A stretch of 64,000 nucleotides of DNA from Parietaria judaica (lineage: Eukaryota; Streptophyta; Magnoliopsida; Rosales; Urticaceae). The notes beneath the pieces were generated by a model. The model was not told where the DNA came from. It did no database searches and saw nothing but the letters and a program-made list of their open reading frames with translations. A program made the translations under genes and the position numbers. Positions 10,799-22,001 of the stretch are shown piece by piece. Location: positions 27,188,001 through 27,252,000 of the forward strand of contig OX940860.1 of NCBI GenBank assembly GCA_954871525.1, in the 5' to 3' direction. Position 1 is the first letter of the stretch, and every line of letters starts with the position of its first letter.

Positions 10799-12505
10799 AT
10801 GTCAGATGCGACAGAAGGCACATCTTCCCGCCCCGCGGGAAGTATAGCTCTCAACACTCGGGCTCGGGTGAACGCACGCCGAACCCAGGCTCTCAATCGG
10901 CCCGAAACGAGCACGCGACAAGGGCCCGCTGTCAACGAAGAAAAAGAAAGGCTAACCCGGCTGGAGGATAGCGTCTTCCGCTTGGCCGATCTTGTTTCCA
11001 AACGACTCGGCAACAGCAACACCAACCCTGAAGCCATCAACGAGAAGGAGAGTCCAGAAGAGGCACTCGAACTCGCACAACGAAGGCCACCTGCAACTCA
11101 GCAGGCCCGTCAAGGCATTCAAGAGCCGGCCCAGTCACAGTCGACTCGACGTTCAGCCTTTGAACGTCTGGGAGGAGACAAAAGTAACGGTGAAGGCACA
11201 AAAACGCGGAAGAACCGTCGTCAACGGGTGCACGCCCAGGCACCTCCGGAAAACCAGGAGGATCTCCGCCACCGTCTAAGTCGCTCCCGTCAAGAAGGAG
11301 ACTTACGACAACACATCGAACGACGAAAGGAGGAATCTCATCCTCAAGAGAATCTGGACAGTGCCGAATCAGAAGGGTCAAGAAGTTCTGCACCCCCCGC
11401 CATGTATCACGTGACGAGAAGAGCCAACACAACCCCGGCACCTGGCCCGACAGCGCCTCTGCCGAACGACGGATTGAGAAACGAGGTCCAGGCTCTCAGA
11501 AGAGAGCTGAGGGAACTCGCCGCCGCCAATAACACCGATCCCGCCAAACGAAGTATGGCAGAGGGAGTCATCCCCCCTTTGGCAAGCCACCTACTCGACG
11601 AAGATCTCAGTGGAGACCTCCGATTCCCGCTAAATCTCATCTACGATGGCACAACAGACCCCACACACCATCTGGTGCAGTACCAGTTCGCCATGCGGGT
11701 GAAGAGATGCTCGCCCTCCACAATGTGTCAGGCATTCTGCCTCACCCTTGCCGGACCCGCCTTCGAATGGTATCAACGACTCCCCAAAGGGTCGATTGAA
11801 TCCTTCGAAGGACTGACGGAACGCTTCATATCCCGCTTCGCCAGCTCAATCACGCAGCGGAAAGGGAAGTCGTACCTATGGTCCCTCAAGCAACGCAAAG
11901 ACGAGTCTCTCCAAGCTTACTTAAAGAGGTTCACGAAAGAGGCGAATAAAGTCGTCAGCTATACCGACGACGACGCCGTCACCGCAGTAATCGAATTCAC
12001 GCGTTCCCTTGTCAAAAAGAGACCTGCTTCCATGGCCGAACTGATGGCTAGGGCGGCAGAAGACATCGCCGCCGACGAATACTTCGTCAGTCGAAACCAA
12101 CTCTGCCCAGGCGAGCAAGGTCGGAACGACCAAAGGAGAGATGATGACGAGACTTCAAGAAAAAGGCAACGTCAGCAGTCAAACTCTGAAGGACGACAGC
12201 AGTCCTTTAGACGGGCGGAGGGTTTTCGCAAGAACATGAATTATACCCCGTTGACCGTGTCGGCAGCAACAATCTTTAACCTCCACAAAGAAAAGTTTGG
12301 TCCTCCGCGGCCCCTGCCCAGAAAAGCCAACCGAGACAAAAGTCGATATTGCGAATATCACCAGGACCACGGCCATTTGACATCAGAATGCTGACAACTG
12401 AAGAAACAAATCGAGCAGCTCATCCAGGACGGACAGTTAGAGGAGTTTGTCAAAAAGCTCGTGGCAGGAAGCGGAAAAGCTAGCTTCACCAATGGTTTCT
12501 TGTAG
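10799..12505 (+). pseudogene. gag: Gag of the Tat element (one premature stop)
   Basis: ATG at 10799 directly follows the TCGA repeat. The first ~200 codons are charged and Arg/Glu/Gln-rich; the conserved retrotransposon gag core (FPLNLIYDGTTDPTHHL through FEWYQRLPKGSIESFEGL) is at about 11620-11820, and the C-terminal zinc-knuckle-like C/H segment (YCEYHQDHGHLTSEC) ends at 12391. A TGA at 12392-12394 interrupts the frame, which continues with a typical gag tail (QLKKQIEQLIQDGQLEEFV) to TAG at 12503. The stop fits a CGA to TGA change. Gag would form the particle that packages element RNA. Confidence 0.85.
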
Positions 12506-12543
12506 TTCAAGTCAATGAACATGAATTTTGTTGTTAATATCAG

Positions 12544-13214
12544 GATGGTGTTACTCTTGGGTCCTCCAAGTTCTGGAAAGACCACACTTTTATTGGCTTT
12601 GGCCGGAAAACTTAGTTCAGAGTTGAAGGTAAGAGAAACTAATTTCAGATTAATAATTAAGATAAGTCTAGATAAAAAAAAATATAAAAAAGCTCTAATA
12701 TGGAAAACTATAATACAGTATTCGGGAAAGGTGACCTACAACGGGATGAACATGAACGAGTTTGTGTCGCGAAGGACGGCTGCTTACATCAGCCAGCATG
12801 ATGTTCACATCGGAGAAATGACCGTCCGAGAAACCTTGGCCTTCTCTGCTCGATGCCAAGGAGTCGGAACTCGTTTCGGTTAGTCTATTTTCTTTATTTC
12901 TCTCCTTTCCACATAGATAAAATAAAAACATTTGTGGTTTTCGGGTTTTAATTGGTTTTTTGTCTCGGAAATCTGCAGACATGCTCGCAGAGTTGTCACG
13001 AAGAGAGAAAGAAGCGAACATTAAGCCCGATCCGGATATTGATGTCTACATGAAGGTGAGAAATAGCATATATTTGTTTCGGTTACGCGTCTCTGTCCAG
13101 CCATGTTAATGAAGCCTGGACGAAAATCGTGACTGATTTCGGGTTTTTGTTGGCTTACAGGCAGCAGCAGCAGAAGGCCAAGAGTCTAGTGTGGTAACGG
13201 ATTACATCCTGAAG
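12544..13214 (+). pseudogene. Captured fragment of an ABCG/PDR transporter gene, introns retained
   Basis: Four short exons with proper GT-AG borders lie between gag and pol: 12544-12628 (Walker [10 protein letters not shown]), 12719-12878 (ending [11 protein letters not shown]), 12979-13055 (DMLAELSRREKEANIKPDPD) and 13161-13214 (ending VVTDYILK). Joined they read without stop or frameshift through part of the first nucleotide-binding domain of a full-size plant PDR-type transporter. The exon/intron layout matches such genes, and the segment starts and ends inside introns (an acceptor CAG precedes 12544; a donor GTCAGC follows 13214). The foreign block spans roughly 12500-13300. It cannot make a transporter; Walker B and membrane parts are absent. 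Confidence 0.9.
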
Positions 13215-13310
13215 GTCAGCATTGTCAGGAGCTTATATATATTTATCGTTGCGTGAAATATCGAAAACTTAAATACTAATTAGATGATATATTGTGTTAA
13301 TTACAGCCCT

Positions 13311-16300
13311 CTGCTTCGAGAAAGTGAACAACCCCAAGACGATCCCAAGCCCCGCCAAGACGAAGAACGAACAAAGGGCAAAGCTCCCTAATATCACGTT
13401 GTGTCCACCATCCTAGGTGGACCAGAAACGGGGGACTCCAATAACAAACGAAAGAGATACGCCCGAGCCCTGGAAAATGACGACGAGGAACACCAGATCA
13501 ACCTCACGAACCTAACCAGTTCAACGACGGTGCTTCCCAGCCAGGCCATCACCTTCACAGAAGAAGAGGCTCGACGACTCTCGCACCCCCACAACGACGC
13601 CATCGTGATAGAGACATTGATCGCCAACAACCGAATCAGGCGAGTGCTGGTCGACAATGGAAGCTCGGCTGACATTATCTTCAAGTCCGCCCTCGAACGC
13701 ATGAGTCTGGGAGGACTCGTCCCGACACCCATCAAGACCCCGCTCTACGGTTTCAACGGAAAGCCGGTCCTTGCCGAAGGAGCCATCGACCTTTCAACAA
13801 CGTTCGGATCCGAAGGCGGAGTCATAGTGACCAAGATGATCCGATATCTCGTAGTGGACCAACCATCGTCTTACAACATCACCATGGGGAGACCGTCTCT
13901 CAACAAACTCCAGGCCATCGCCTCCACTTTCCACTTGCTCGTAAAGTTTCCCACGGAGAACGGGATCGGAATCCTAAGAGGAAGCCAACGGGAGTCCAGA
14001 ACTTGCTACGCCCAAGGAACGAAAACCGGAAAAAACGAGTTGGTCATCCACACAATCCAACAGCTGAACGGAAAACTCACCTCCGGTTCCGAAGAGACAC
14101 GGATGTTCGGCGAGCTCGACCCAAGAGACACAAGACGCAAACCCTCAATGGAACCCTCTTCTGACGTAACGGCCATCATCCTGGACGAAGAAAAACCAGA
14201 GAGGACCGCTTCGATCGGCTCCCAGTTGCCCGTCATGATTAAAACGCAACTGGTCGCCTTCCTGCGAGAGTTCAAAGATGTCTTCGCCTGGTCGCACGCC
14301 GACATGCCGGGCATCGACCCCGAGGTGGCCGTCCATAGACTCAACATCGAGAAAGGAAGAACGCCCAAAGTACAACGACGACGAACCTTTAATCCCGAAA
14401 GGTATCAAGCCATCAGCGACGAAGTCAACAAGCTCATCGCTGCGGACTTCATCAAGGAGGTCATATACCCGGATTGGGTGTCCAATGTCGTTATGGTGAA
14501 AAAGCCCAACGACAAATGGCGAATCTGCATAGACTATTCCGACCTCAACACGGCGTGTCCGAAGGATTGTTTCCCTCTCCCGAGAATCGATCAGCTTGTA
14601 GACGCGACCGCTGGCCACCAGCTCATGAGCATGATGGACGCGTATTCCGGATACAACCAAATCCGAATGCACGAACCCGACCAGATACACACCACGTTCA
14701 TCACTGACCGTGGCCTCTATTATTACAAAGTCATGCCCTTTGGGCTCAAGAACGCTGGAGCCACGTACCAGCGCTTGGTCAACCGGATGTTCGCCCCATT
14801 GATCGGCAAAACGATGGAAGTCTATGTCGATGACATGATTGTCAAAAGCCTTGAAGAAACCGACCACGTCGGAGATCTTCGAGAAGCCTTCACTCTCCTC
14901 CGGAGGTACCAGATGAAGCTGAACCCCACCAAATGCGCATTCGGGGTCGAATCTGGGAAATTCCTGGGGTTCATCGTCAACCGACGAGGGATCGAAGCAA
15001 ACCCCGAAAAAATCCGGGCTCTAATCGAAATGAAGAGCCCCCGAAGAATCAAAGAAGTACAAAGCCTCAACGGACGCATTAACGCCCTAGGCCGATTCGT
15101 ATCAAAGGCCACAGACCGGTGCCAACCATTCTTCTAGGCCCTCAAAGGCGGGAAGAATTTCGCCTGGAACGAGAAATGCGAAGCCGCATTCCAAGAATTA
15201 AAGGTCTACCTCGGATCACCGCCTTTGCTGTCTAAACCAAGAGACGATGAGGCCCTGTTCCTCTATCTCTCCATCTCAACCAGGGCCGTCAGCGCGGTCC
15301 TGGTTCGAGAAGAAGAAAAGAGGCAGATGCCGGTCTACTACGTCAGCAAAGCTCTCCTTGACGCAGAGACCCGCTACACGCAGATCGAAAAATTGGCACT
15401 CGCGCTAATCACCACCGCGAAGAAACTCCGCCCATACTTCCAAGCTCACCAAATCATAGTGAGAACGGAGCACCCGGTCCGGAAGGCACTCCTCAAAGGT
15501 ACTTCAACTCGAATGACGATCTGGTCACAAGAATTGGGAGAATACGGTGTGGAGTACCAGCCCCGAATCGCGATCAAAGCACAGGCGGTAGCAGACTTCA
15601 TCGCCGAATTCACATACCATGCCAAGGTCGAAACCGAAGAGGAGCTCGACAGACTGCCCCAAGCAACCAAACGGAAATCGAGCCCCGACGGTCCCCTCTG
15701 GAGCCTCCACGTTGACGGCGCCTCCAATGCCAGCGGCTCAGGGGCGGGTATCCTGCTTACCAACCCCGAGGGTGGAAAGCTACGCTACGCTATCCGATTC
15801 GGATTCAACGCCACCAACAACGAGGCAGAGTACGAGGCACTGCTGGCCGGACTTCAGATCGCACAAAAACTCGAAGCGAAAAACCTGAAGATCTACTGCG
15901 ATTCTCAACTAATCGTGAAGCAAGTAGAAGGCGAATACCAGGCTAAAGAAGAAAATATGGCAGCCTACCTCGCGGAAGCACAGCATCGCTTGGAGTTCTT
16001 GGCCTGGTATGAAATCACTCAAATACCTCGAGCCGAGAACTTCGAGGCCGACACATTAGCCAGAATGGCGTCAGGAGCTGACAACGAGGAACTAGGCAAA
16101 GTTCCTATCGAGGCCCTCGAGTGTCCATCCATCAAGAAAAGTCAAATCCTCGCCATCACCGGTGAAGAAGAAGAAGAAGAAGACAATTGGATGTCGCCTA
16201 TCATCAAGTACCTAGAGCGTGGCGTTCTCCCCGCTGACCGAAGCAAAGCGCGCCAACTTAAACTCCGGGCGACAAGATATGTGATGCATGACGGCAGTCT

Positions 16301-17423
16301 TTACAAGCACGGTTTCATGCAACCCCTTCTCAAATGTCTTCCCCGGGACGATGCAGATCTCGTCCTTCGAGAAATCCACGAAGGAATCTGCGGCAACCAC
16401 TACGCCGGACGATCTCTGGCCCTCAAAGCCCTCAAACAAGGCTACTTCTGGCCAACTCTCAAGAAGGACGCGAATGAAATTTCCCGCAAATGCGACAAAT
16501 GCCAACGGTTCGCCAAAGCGTCTCACCTGCCTGCCGTCCCCTTATGTCCAGTAATGGTCCCACGACCCTTCGCCAAATGGGGGATCGACCTAATTGGAAA
16601 GCTGCCAAAAGCCCCAGGAGGTGTCGAGTACGCAATAGTGGTCATCGACTACTTTACCAAGTGGGTCGAGGCGGAGCCAATCGCGAAAATCACACAGAAA
16701 AACACGACGAACTTCATTTGGCGCAACATTATTTGTCGACACGGGATTCCCGCCTCGCTGATAACCGACAACGGGAAGCAGTTCGACAATGTCGACCTCC
16801 GGGCTTTCTGCCAAGATCTCGGAATCAGCAACACTTATTCGTCGCCCGTCTACCCCCAAGCGAACGGTCAAGTGGAGTCGGTCAACAAAGACATCAAGAC
16901 GATCCTGAAAAGGAAACTCGATGAAAAGAAAGGCAAGTGAGCAGAGGAATTGCCCTCCGTACTCTGGGCCTATCGGACTACCACGCGCAACGCCACCGGT
17001 GAGACCCCGTTCGCTCTAACCTACGGAGTTGAGGCGGTCATCCCCGCTGAGATAAGCGTCCCCTCACCACGGATCGAATTCTTCGACGAAGAACGCAATG
17101 ACGAAGCGCTGCGACAAGAACTTGATCTTCTCGAAGAGAAGCGGAACGCAGCGTACTCCAGACTGGTCGCCCAGAAGCGAGTGGTAGAACGCTACTACAA
17201 CTCTAAAGTCAAGGCAAGACGTTTCTTGGAAGGAAGCCTGGTCCTGAGGAAAGTGGGACAAAACACTCAAGTCCCCGGCGCCGGAACCCTCGGGCCAACC
17301 TGGGAAGGCCCGTACCGTATCTCCAAAGTGATCCGAGACGGAACGTACCGGCTACAAGAGATGGGGGGTTACGAAATCCCCCGCCCCTGAAACGTCGAAC
17401 ACCTGAAGCAGTTGCACCAGTGA
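13311..17423 (+). pseudogene. pol: Pol of the Tat element (protease, RT, RNase H x2, integrase; four in-frame stops)
   Basis: One reading frame runs from about 13311 to TGA 17421-17423. Order: aspartic protease (VLVDNGSSADIIF, ~13645), reverse transcriptase (YVDDMIVKS, ~14822), first RNase H (~15150-15620), second RNase H (LHVDGASNASGSGAG ... NNEAEYEALLAG, ~15700-16070), integrase zinc region (H-H-C-C, ~16370-16510) and core with Asp in GIDLIG, Asp in ITDNGKQF and Glu in GQVESVN. Stops: TAA 13389, TAG 15135, TGA 16938 and TGA 17388. The last two sit where Trp is expected and fit G-to-A changes; TAG 15135 fits CAG to TAG. No frameshift was seen. Confidence 0.9.
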
Positions 17424-17640
17424 TAATGTACCACCGAGTGACAATGTACCACCGGCTCGGAAATAGCTCCGATAGCCGACCTATGTAAAAGAAGAGCGCC
17501 ACAAGAAGCGCCACATATATATGAAATCTTCCTTTTCCACGAATGAATGTCTTTTAATCATAACTGTTACATGCTTAATTGGAAACTGGGGGGTTGACAA
17601 TAAAAGGAAAACCGGGGAAGACCCGTGTTTTAATCCCGCC
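17424..17640 (+). other. Untranslated spacer of the Tat element
   Basis: Region after pol, including a purine-rich GGAAACTGGGGGGTTGACAA segment at about 17580-17600 that resembles the polypurine tract before the 3' LTR and may be a second, central one. Confidence 0.4.
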
Positions 17641-17644
17641 AATT

Positions 17645-18240
17645 CAGGCGACAAAGCCGCCTCACAAGTAGTCCTCGGCTCGTAACCGAGCGCTTGGTGA
17701 CGCGCAACTTGCCATAAGTCCGGGACTTATAGCGTTAAATACAACGCGACCCGGCTCCAAGTTTACAAAGCCGCCTCACAAGTAGTCCTCGGCTCGTAAC
17801 CGAACGCTTGGTGACGCGCAACTCGCCTGCCATAAGTCCGGGACTTATAGCGTTAAGTACGACGCGACCCGGCTCCAAGTTTACAAAACCGCCTCTCAAG
17901 TAGTCCTCGGCTCGTAACCGAGCGCTTGGTGACGCGCAACTTGCCATAAGTCCGGGACTTATAGCGTTAAATACGACGCGACCCGGCTCCAAGTTTACAA
18001 AGCCGCCTCTCAAGTAGTCCTCGGCTCGTAACCGAGTGCTTGGTGACGCGCAACTTGCCATAAGTGCGGGACTTATAGCGTTAAATACAACGCGACCCGG
18101 CTCCAAGTTTACAAAGCCGCCTCACATGTAGTCCTCGGCTCGTAACCGAGCGCTTGGTGACGCGCAACTTGCCATAAGTCCGAGAATTATAACATTAAAT
18201 ACAACGCGACCCGGCTCCAAGTATACAAAAACACCTCGGA
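17645..18240 (+). repeat. ~115 bp tandem repeat downstream of pol
   Basis: Five copies plus a diverged partial one, starting near 17655, 17767, 17886, 18000, 18114 and 18228. Each unit contains CTCGGCTCGTAACCGAG (5 bp stem) and ATAAGTCCGGGACTTAT (8 bp arms, perfect inverted repeat), so the RNA could fold into repeated hairpins. It separates pol from the antisense gene. Confidence 0.9.
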
Positions 18241-18631
18241 AATGGTTCTCGGCCCAAAGCCGAACACTTGACAACACACAACAAGCGATGAGACCACGAC
18301 ATCAGTCGAAAGCTCGAAATACTAAGACAATCAGATAAGAGACAAACAAGAAATCAGCATACAAGTCGGAAATACAAGATTGCTATTCACATGTCAATAT
18401 TACAGTTACATCATAGGTGGTTACTTCTAAAGAACCATGACGACTCGCTACAACAGAACATGCCCGACCATACAAGAACGCGCTTGAAGGTACTACAAAA
18501 CTCATGCCACATACGGCAAGGCTAGGAGCCACAAGCTCTATACATGGGAAGAGGGGAGGCTACCAATTGTTTCAAAAAAAGAAACAAAGAGAAGCCCCCC
18601 ATTGTTTCAAAAAGAAAAGGAAAGCAGTAGG

Positions 18632-21600
18632 TCACGTCGGAAGGTCATCATCCGATCCCTCGTCTCCCGTAGCCTCCTCATCCGACCCCTCATCTCCGGC
18701 AGCCGCATCCTCCGCCTCCTCGTCAACAGGGGCAATATGGTCAATGTCCGGAACATAATGGTCAGCTGCGACAAAAGCAGAAGCCGAGAGAGCATGACCC
18801 CCGGCTCCACCAGCCACACTATCCACGCTGCCAACCCCTGACTGGTGAACACCTGCGGAAAATGACACCCCGTTCACCAAGAAGTTCATCATCGGTCCCG
18901 GAGGAGGGGCGAGGGCAATGAAGGGCTCCAGAATCGCCATGACTTCCGGAGGAACCTGTCGGTGTTGAAGAAAGGAGCTGCAGAGGTACATATGCGGATT
19001 CACTTGAAGCAGGCCCACCACGCCGTTGATAAAACCCTGCCATTTCGCGGAATCAAGCTCGAGAGCGTGAACTCCCCGGAGGTGGGCTATCTCCGCATTC
19101 TTCAAGGCTAACGTCTCGTGAACAGCGCCGAGCTGCGAAGAATAGTGAGCCGCGTTGGCCGAAGAGAGAAGAGCCTCTCTAGAGGCAGCTAGATGCCCCT
19201 CGTGAGACTCCCGGACAAGCTGCATCATCGAAGCCATGTCAGATTGCTGAGGATCGGCCCGCCGCTCGGCTTCGTGCGCTCCGGAGCGCTCTGTCCGCCC
19301 CGCGGGAGCGGTTCCCTCATACGTCCCCCGGGCATAGCTGGGCTCTCCAGGAGCCGAATAACCATACGAAGGCGCCGCCTGCAACAAATAAAAACCGTGA
19401 GTGCGCCCCATCGAAAAGCAGAAAGAGGGGATCAGGAAAAACAACAAGATATACCTCCTGACCGGCTCCGAAGCCGGAACATGTCGGCTCAAACGCCGAA
19501 GCCTGCCTGTAAGGCGCCGCAGGATAATATCCTGGGAACGCCGAGTCAGCCGTCGAAGGCTGACCATGCAAGGAATCATACGCCCAATTGGGCGTGCCAT
19601 ATCCCTGATCCGTCCCCGGCGGGGGAGGCGCCTCGGAAGGAAAAGAGGGGTCTGGTCCCCCATAGCCGGGAACCGGAACATCTGGAAGTCCCGCGCTCGC
19701 GGGAAAAGGCGAGAGTCCCCAAGGCCATCCGTCACTGCCATCCATAGCTGCAAAAGAAAAAACAACCAAGTTAGCCACAAAATACAACAAAGCAAATAGT
19801 ACAGGCAAAGAAACGAAAAAAGCTACAACAATAGACCTCTCGTCAGAACCAGGCGTTGGATCAGCCACCGACTCGGGGGACATCCACCCCGACCGAATCC
19901 AGGCCTCCCTCGTTAGAAAAGAAGCAAAGCGTCCAGGAATGGCGGACCCCGTTAAGAAAAAGCTGACGAAGCCCTGGTCCTCGACGCCGGTGCTCATAAA
20001 CAAGCGAGGGGTCCCAAATCCCCGAGGAATGGATCCCAGATAGATGCTTGGGACCCAAACCCACCGACTGTGCCAGTTCGGGTCTAGGACCGGACCCAAG
20101 TCCCTGACCCGGAATCCCCAGACAGGCCGGGTGAAAACCCAACTATTGACCCTCCGGTCATCTTGGGAAACGACGATGGGCAAAAGCCTCCGAAGCTGAG
20201 TGGGATTAACGTCCCGACCTCGTCTCTCACGCCACATTGAGAAAATCCCGGCGGCAAACCACCAGATGTCCGGGCAGACTTGGAGCGGATGCAGGTCCAG
20301 CGACACTAGAAGTCGCTCTATCAGAGAAGGGATCGGCAATGTGAAGCCCAGCCTAAGACTCTCCAAGGGGACCGCGACCATCCCATCACGAGGATAGCCG
20401 GGAAGCTCCCCATCCAAGGGGGCACAGACCCCCGGCAAGACAAGACGCTCGACCCTGAAAAAGGCCCCAAGTTCCGACGAAGTGACGGAACTTGGAATAT
20501 TAATGTCCGGGAAAAGTGCGGGAGAACGCAACTGATAAAAGTCGCCCTCACTCGAGGAGACTCCGGCCCTCCCCCTAACTGTCCTATCAAAATTTGGGCA
20601 TGACCCGCCTGCTATGTCGGTATCATGACGTGGTCCTTCCACGCCATGAACTCCATAAGCAGCACCTGCAACAGCCCTAATATTTACACCGGGGGATCTC
20701 AGACCCACTCCCGGAACAACAGGAGAATTGTGAACGGGACCCACCATGGGTTGACCCGCCACAGCCGATGAAGGTCTCGACGACCCGAGTATCAACCGAG
20801 GCATCGCACAGAAAACTCGTTGAAACTCCGGGGTTCCCGGAAAATCGGCCGGGTACCACCGGCCGCCAGGGATGACCGTCGCCGTCACCGAAATAATCAC
20901 CGACCGGCCTCGACCACTGCGGGCCCCGCGGATCTCGGGGTATTGACGGTCCCGGTTAGACCCGTCCCCATGAATCCGGAGCAAAGGCGGACTCACCGGG
21001 ACCACCCTCGCCGTCACGGGAACCCTGCCGGAAAAATGAGGCGGGTCCCCGCCGGCCGAAGAACCCACCGAAGTGGGCAGGGGAGAGCAAACCGGCCAAG
21101 CTTCCCCGTCGCCGGCATTCCCCGGCACCAGCACGGATCTACCCGGCCGGCCCTCCCCGGCGAACCGGCGCCACTCACCGCCGGCAACAGGAGCACCAGA
21201 TCGGGCCACAGAAGAACCGATCTCGCCGGAGTTTGAGGCCCGTTCACCGAATTCGAATCGGCCTCTCCTCCCTTCGTCGACGCCGGTCACCGGCCCAGGC
21301 CTGCCCTCCCGGGTCCGGCCGTCACTCCTCCCGCCATCGCCGACGCCGGCGGGCCTCGCAGCTCCGATCGGGGAGACCGGGTCAGCCCCGAGGAATCGCG
21401 AGTCAAGCCCGCACGAACCTGGGCTCGACCGAGCTCCTCCGCCACCGCCGGTCCAGATCTGGTCGACCTTGAGCCACCATCCTCAGGCGACCACCTCCCA
21501 CCGACGACGGAGCCCACGGCACGAACCCCGACGAGCTCGAGCTCGCCCGAACCAATCGGAGCCAAACCCTCCGATCTGAGCTCCCCCGCCTCACTGCCGG

Positions 21601-21703
21601 CCACCACCGGGCTCGCCGGACTCTCCTCTTCAAGACGATCATGGTGGTGGTCTTCTCCGGCGACGATAAGCTCCGGCGAAGAAGCGGCGGCCGAATTCTC
21701 CAT
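18632..21703 (-). CDS. Antisense extra gene of the Tat element (Transposase_28-like / aORF), spliced
   Basis: On the strand opposite gag-pol. Exon 1 (21290 to 19837) carries a conserved block at about 20560-19870 (PLESLRLGFTLPIPSLIERLL, then RRLLPIVVSQDDRRVNSWVF) resembling the plant gypsy-associated Transposase_28 domain. A 102 bp intron (19836-19735, in-frame acceptor GGCAG) leads to a Pro/Gly/Tyr-rich exon (19734-19455); a 76 bp GT-AG intron (19454-19379) leads to the last exon (19378-18632), which has a coiled-coil-like segment and an acidic tail. From Met at 21290 this gives 826 residues. A better start may be 21703 (MENSAAASSPELIV), in another frame and needing one more splice or frameshift near 21300-21450. 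Related antisense ORFs are known from Tat elements; function unknown. Confidence 0.7.
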
Positions 21704-21951
21704 TTGGGCTCGCGGATTTTTTGAGAGAAAAAGTCGTCGAATTCGATTTTCGAATTTTAGACTTCGTTTTTTCGAAAAAAATGACGAGACTCATAAAATG
21801 GGAAAGCTAGATATCGAAAGGACGGACACGGTGAAAAAATCAGAATTCAAAAATATTACCCGGTAAAAAAGTTACGGAAGAAAAACGTACCTTTTACTAT
21901 TCACCAGAGGAAAATGAGCTCGTGAATCCGAATGAACTGTCCTACCTCCAA

Positions 21952-21958
21952 TTTATAA
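21952..21958 (-). promoter_or_regulatory. TATA box for the antisense gene
   Basis: TATAAAT on the - strand, 44 bp inside the 3' LTR border and about 250 bp upstream of the candidate ATG at 21703. A GGTACGT donor at about 21889-21895 suggests a leader intron. Confidence 0.55.
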
Positions 21959-21990
21959 AGTTTCTCGGAAATTGGAAATTCCCGAAAAAC

Positions 21991-22000
21991 TGGGGGGTTA
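21991..22000 (+). other. Polypurine tract
   Basis: TGGGGGGTTA immediately before the 3' LTR; the usual site for plus-strand priming. Confidence 0.75.
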
Positions 22001-22001
22001 A

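Noticed and set aside
10307..11040. Long Ser/Phe/Glu-rich - strand frames
   Set aside because: They come from the TCGA repeat, which lacks stops in several frames; no domain and no promoter.
19193..21579. + strand frames opposite the antisense gene
   Set aside because: Arg/Pro-rich shadow frames in GC-rich DNA; the - strand frame has splice sites and domain similarity.
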